A stretch of DNA of 64,000 nucleotides from an uncultured Bacilli bacterium (GTDB lineage Bacteria > Bacillota_I > Bacilli_A > RFN20 > CAG-449): assembly GCA_944332075.1 (NCBI GenBank), contig CALVJL010000004.1, forward strand, positions 62,001-126,000. The letters are read 5' to 3'. This document shows, piece by piece, positions 61,302-64,000 of this stretch. The first letter of the stretch is position 1. The number at the start of each line of letters is the position of its first letter. Both the position numbers and the translations under genes were made by a program. The notes beneath the pieces were generated by a model. The model worked only from the letters and a program-made list of their open reading frames with translations, was not told where the DNA came from and did not search any database.

Positions 61302-64000
61302 TTATGAAAGCAGATAAGATATATCTTCAAGGATAAGGGTTGAAAGTTTATCTTTAGATGAGATGAAGGTTTCTTGAAGTTCTTTTTTGAGCTTTTGTAA
61401 ATTGATGATCTTTGACTCAATTGAATCTTTTGCAATGAGTTTTATTACTGTGACGTTATTTTTCTGACCAATTCGATGCGCGCGGTCAAACGCTTGCTCT
61501 TCAATTGCATTGTTCCACCACGGATCTAATAAGATGACAATATCGCCTCCTATTAAATTAAGTCCGGTTCCTCCAGCTTTTAAAGAGACGAGCATGACAC
61601 CTACTTCGTCAGTTGGATCATTAAAGGAATTAGCCAAATTTAATCTTTCTAAACTAGTGATGCCTCCATGGATAAAATATGAAGCGATATTTTCTTCTTT
61701 TAATAATTTTCTTAAATGCTCTAAGCATGATTTAAATGAAGAAAAGATGATGACTTTATGATGATTAGATAGAGAACGGCTAACTAATTCAATCGCCCTA
61801 GTTAATTTAGATGAGATTTCATTATAATCGTCTAAGAAGATTGAAGGGTCTAGGCAGACTTCTCTTAAACGGGTTATCATTGCTAAAACGCTCATCGACA
61901 TGTTTTCGCTTAATGATTTTTTAGCTTTGGTTAAATATGCATCATACAAATCTTTTTGGGACTGCGAGAGGGTAATAATGTTGATTTCTTCGTATTTTGC
62001 CGGCAAATCCTGTAAAACATCATTTTTGGTTCTTCTAAGGATAAACGGTAATATTTTTGCAGATAACTTTTTTATTGCCTCTTCATTTCCGTTAATAATT
62101 GGCACTTCATATTCTTTTCTAAATTGTGAATAAGATAAAAGATAATCAGGTAATAAGAAATCAAATAAAGACCAGAGATCGCTTAATGAGTTTTCTATCG
62201 GTGTTCCCGTTAAAACAAATTTGCTTTCGCTTTTTAATTCTTTAACAGCTTTCGTTTTTAAAGCATCGGCATTTTTAATGTATTGACCTTCATCAAGTAT
62301 TAAAAGAGAAAATTCTTTATTTTGATAAAGAGAGATATCGTTTCTTAAAGAATCATAGGAAGTGATATAAATCTTTTTCCCTTTCATAGAAACAATCAAG
62401 GATGAACGCGAGTCTTTATCGCCATCGATTACTTTAACGTTTAGAGAATCATCCCAAATTTTAAATTCGTTTTCCCAGTTATAAATAACACTTTTAGGAG
62501 AAACAATCAAAATTGGTTTATCAAAATCTATTGAAGAGATTAAAGAAATCATCTCTAAGGTTTTACCTAATCCCATATCATCGGCTAGAATTCCATTTAA
62601 ATGATATTTCTTTAGTGTCATTAGCCAGAGAAAAGCTTCTTTTTGATAAGGTTTTAAAACGTTTTCCAAACGCGGATTTAATGGGAAAGTATTATTTTTA
62701 TAGTTCTTTATATCCATGATGATATTGCGAATTTTTTGATCCATGGCAAAAGTTAGAGGAGAGGCGTTAATTTTGAAGATTTCATAAAGAGGTAATGTAG
62801 TATTTTTATTATCTAAAGAATTGATATTGAAGTCTTTTAAAAGGGAATCAACTTCTTTTAATTCATCAAAATCAAGTAACTCCATCTGATCTTTATAAAG
62901 AATAAATTTCTTCTTTTCTCGATAAGCTTTCAATATTTTGTTTGCTTCTTCTAAGCTTAAAGGTGAAGAGGTATCATATTTTAGAGAAAGAAAATCTAAA
63001 TCAAACGATAAAGAGAATTTAATACTTTTAGCCTTGGTTATCACTTTATTACGGATATTTTCACTTAAAAATATTTGACAATACTTATTTAAATCATCTA
63101 GATCTTCTTTAAGAATTTTGATTATTTGATCTTGATTACTAATAACCATTGATTCTTGAAGTGAATACTTTTCTAAAGCTTTAATGTAATCATAGATTTT
63201 TTCTTTAAAAGCAATATCGTTAAGAGCTTCATTAAGAGAAAATTCTTGATCGTTGATAAAATAATAAGTTTTCAAAGTTAAAATATAGTTATCTAAAGTG
63301 ATATAGAGATTAATGTTATAAGTAATATTTTGATTTTGCAAAGGTGTTTGTAAAAGTGGTAAAAGCCTTGTTGTGTAAAGATCTTCAACTTTTTTTATAT
63401 CAAAATCTTTATGGTTAACAAAGAAAGAGAATACTTTTTGTTCACGTTCGTTTTTAAACTTCAAAATGGTAACAGTTCTGTTTTGATTGTTAATTTCTGC
63501 TCCGTTTAGGTGATAATAAAGCAAGGTACTTTCAGCTGAAGATAAGTATGAAAAGGAAATATTTTCGGTATTTAGATTTAAAATAATTTCAGTAGTAGCT
63601 TTTTCTACATAATAATTTGTTTCATTAATGACAACAATTTCTCCTCTTAAGGCTTTTAGAATGTTTAACGTATTATTAATGTCGAGAAGATATCCGTCAT
63701 CCGTTTCATCGCTTTTCACAAAGATACGAGAAAGCACGCTGATAAGGTTTTGAGCGCGTTCATTAAATGAAGAGATGTTATGCGAAAAAGAAAGTTCAGA
63801 ACCATAAGAATAATATCCGTTTTGCCTAATTAATTCTAAAAAATTATTAATTGATTTAATTAAGTATAATTTTTCTTTTCCGATGTATAATTCTAGATAA
63901 TAATGGTAATCATCCTTTTTAAGAAGATGCACTTCTAAGCGGATTTCATTATGATATTGCTGGGAAAAAAGTCATAGTTATATCAAGTGAGTTTAAAAGA
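61302..64000 (-). pseudogene. SNF2-family helicase, 5' part cut by window and probably frameshifted
   Basis: The main open frame (at least 876 codons, from about 63960 to 61302) is an SNF2 ATPase: ADDMGLGKT (Walker A) near 452, LLILDEGQ, the GTPIENSLSDLWSLFDFLLP motif, IFSSFKSCLEHL and DRAHRIGQ in the C-terminal lobe. The N-terminus fits the helicase-associated domain, but the SWIM zinc part expected before it is out of view. An in-frame TGA lies at about 63975, and the sequence before it continues in another frame (LLNSLDITMTF). Deleting one T from the six-T run at 63965-63970 joins them. It is therefore frameshifted or an assembly error. Confidence 0.8.

Noticed and set aside
1-64000. CRISPR arrays, insertion sequences, prophage genes, tRNA and rRNA genes
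   Set aside because: No regular spaced repeats, transposase or integrase motifs, or cloverleaf or rRNA segments were found on reading both strands.
1-64000. UGA as tryptophan (Mycoplasma code)
   Set aside because: Tryptophan codons seen in conserved positions are UGG and several genes end in UGA at family-typical lengths.

Overview
This 64 kb window comes from the replication-origin region of an AT-rich, low-GC Gram-positive-type (Bacillota/Mycoplasmatota-like) anaerobe. The evidence is a dnaA-dnaN-yaaA-recF-gyrB-gyrA-serS block meeting an rpmH-rnpA-yidC-jag block at a DnaA-box-rich spacer (oriC, about 45.3-45.86 kb). The neighbouring sets walJ-dnaB-rplI-gdpP, rpsF-ssb-rpsR and divIC-tilS-ftsH-dusB-lysS are also typical of Bacilli. 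UGA is used as a stop (for example at 49516) and tryptophans are UGG, so the standard bacterial code applies. NrdD/NrdG, superoxide reductase, rubrerythrin, ferritin and a PerR-type Fur regulator indicate a strict anaerobe with a peroxide/superoxide defence. The carbohydrate enzymes (GH31, membrane-anchored GH5, CE1-like and lipoprotein esterases, a DUF1349 protein) fit a host- or plant-polymer habitat. A narrower assignment (Erysipelotrichia, RF39-like or Acholeplasma-like) is only a guess.

Layout. 0-8.3 kb (minus): walJ (cut by the window edge), dnaB, rplI, gdpP; a non-coding gap with a candidate 16-aa peptide gene behind two cre-like operators; rpsR-ssb-rpsF with its leader; lysS; dusB. 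8.3-13.8 kb (minus): ftsH, tilS, divIC, two unrecognised membrane proteins and a cytidylate-kinase-like protein. 14-20.4 kb: superoxide reductase, GH31 and divergent AraC regulator, ferritin, NAD(P)HX repair enzyme. 20.4-25.8 kb: a frameshifted membrane gene, a structured leader with terminator, guaB-guaA, an AraC regulator and a DUF1349 protein. 25.8-28.1 kb: two convergent non-coding RNA candidates, one with a 6S-like rod fold, and a membrane protein behind a terminator-bearing leader. 28-35.3 kb: rubrerythrin, perR, a lipoprotein esterase, GH5, TetR, nrdG-nrdD with a structured leader and a 30-bp palindrome.

35.3-48.4 kb is the oriC region. 48.5-51.2 kb carries three HTH-plus-membrane proteins, a small exported-type protein and an operator-controlled structured RNA. 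51.2-64 kb holds a chorismate mutase, an ArsP_2-type metal permease, an esterase, an HD-domain protein, a YfcE-type phosphoesterase, an M29 aminopeptidase, TetR, mgsA plus an inositol-monophosphatase-family gene, tandem membrane esterases, a CarD-family regulator and an SNF2 helicase that runs off the edge with a probable frameshift.

The strongest unexplained signals are non-coding or very small: the cre-controlled 16-aa gene (4.24-4.42 kb), the RNA pair at 26.0-26.4 kb, the attenuator-like leaders of guaB, the 26.5-kb membrane gene and nrdD, and the RNA beside the HTH-membrane cluster at 50.1 kb. All folds were drawn by eye and no database search was possible.
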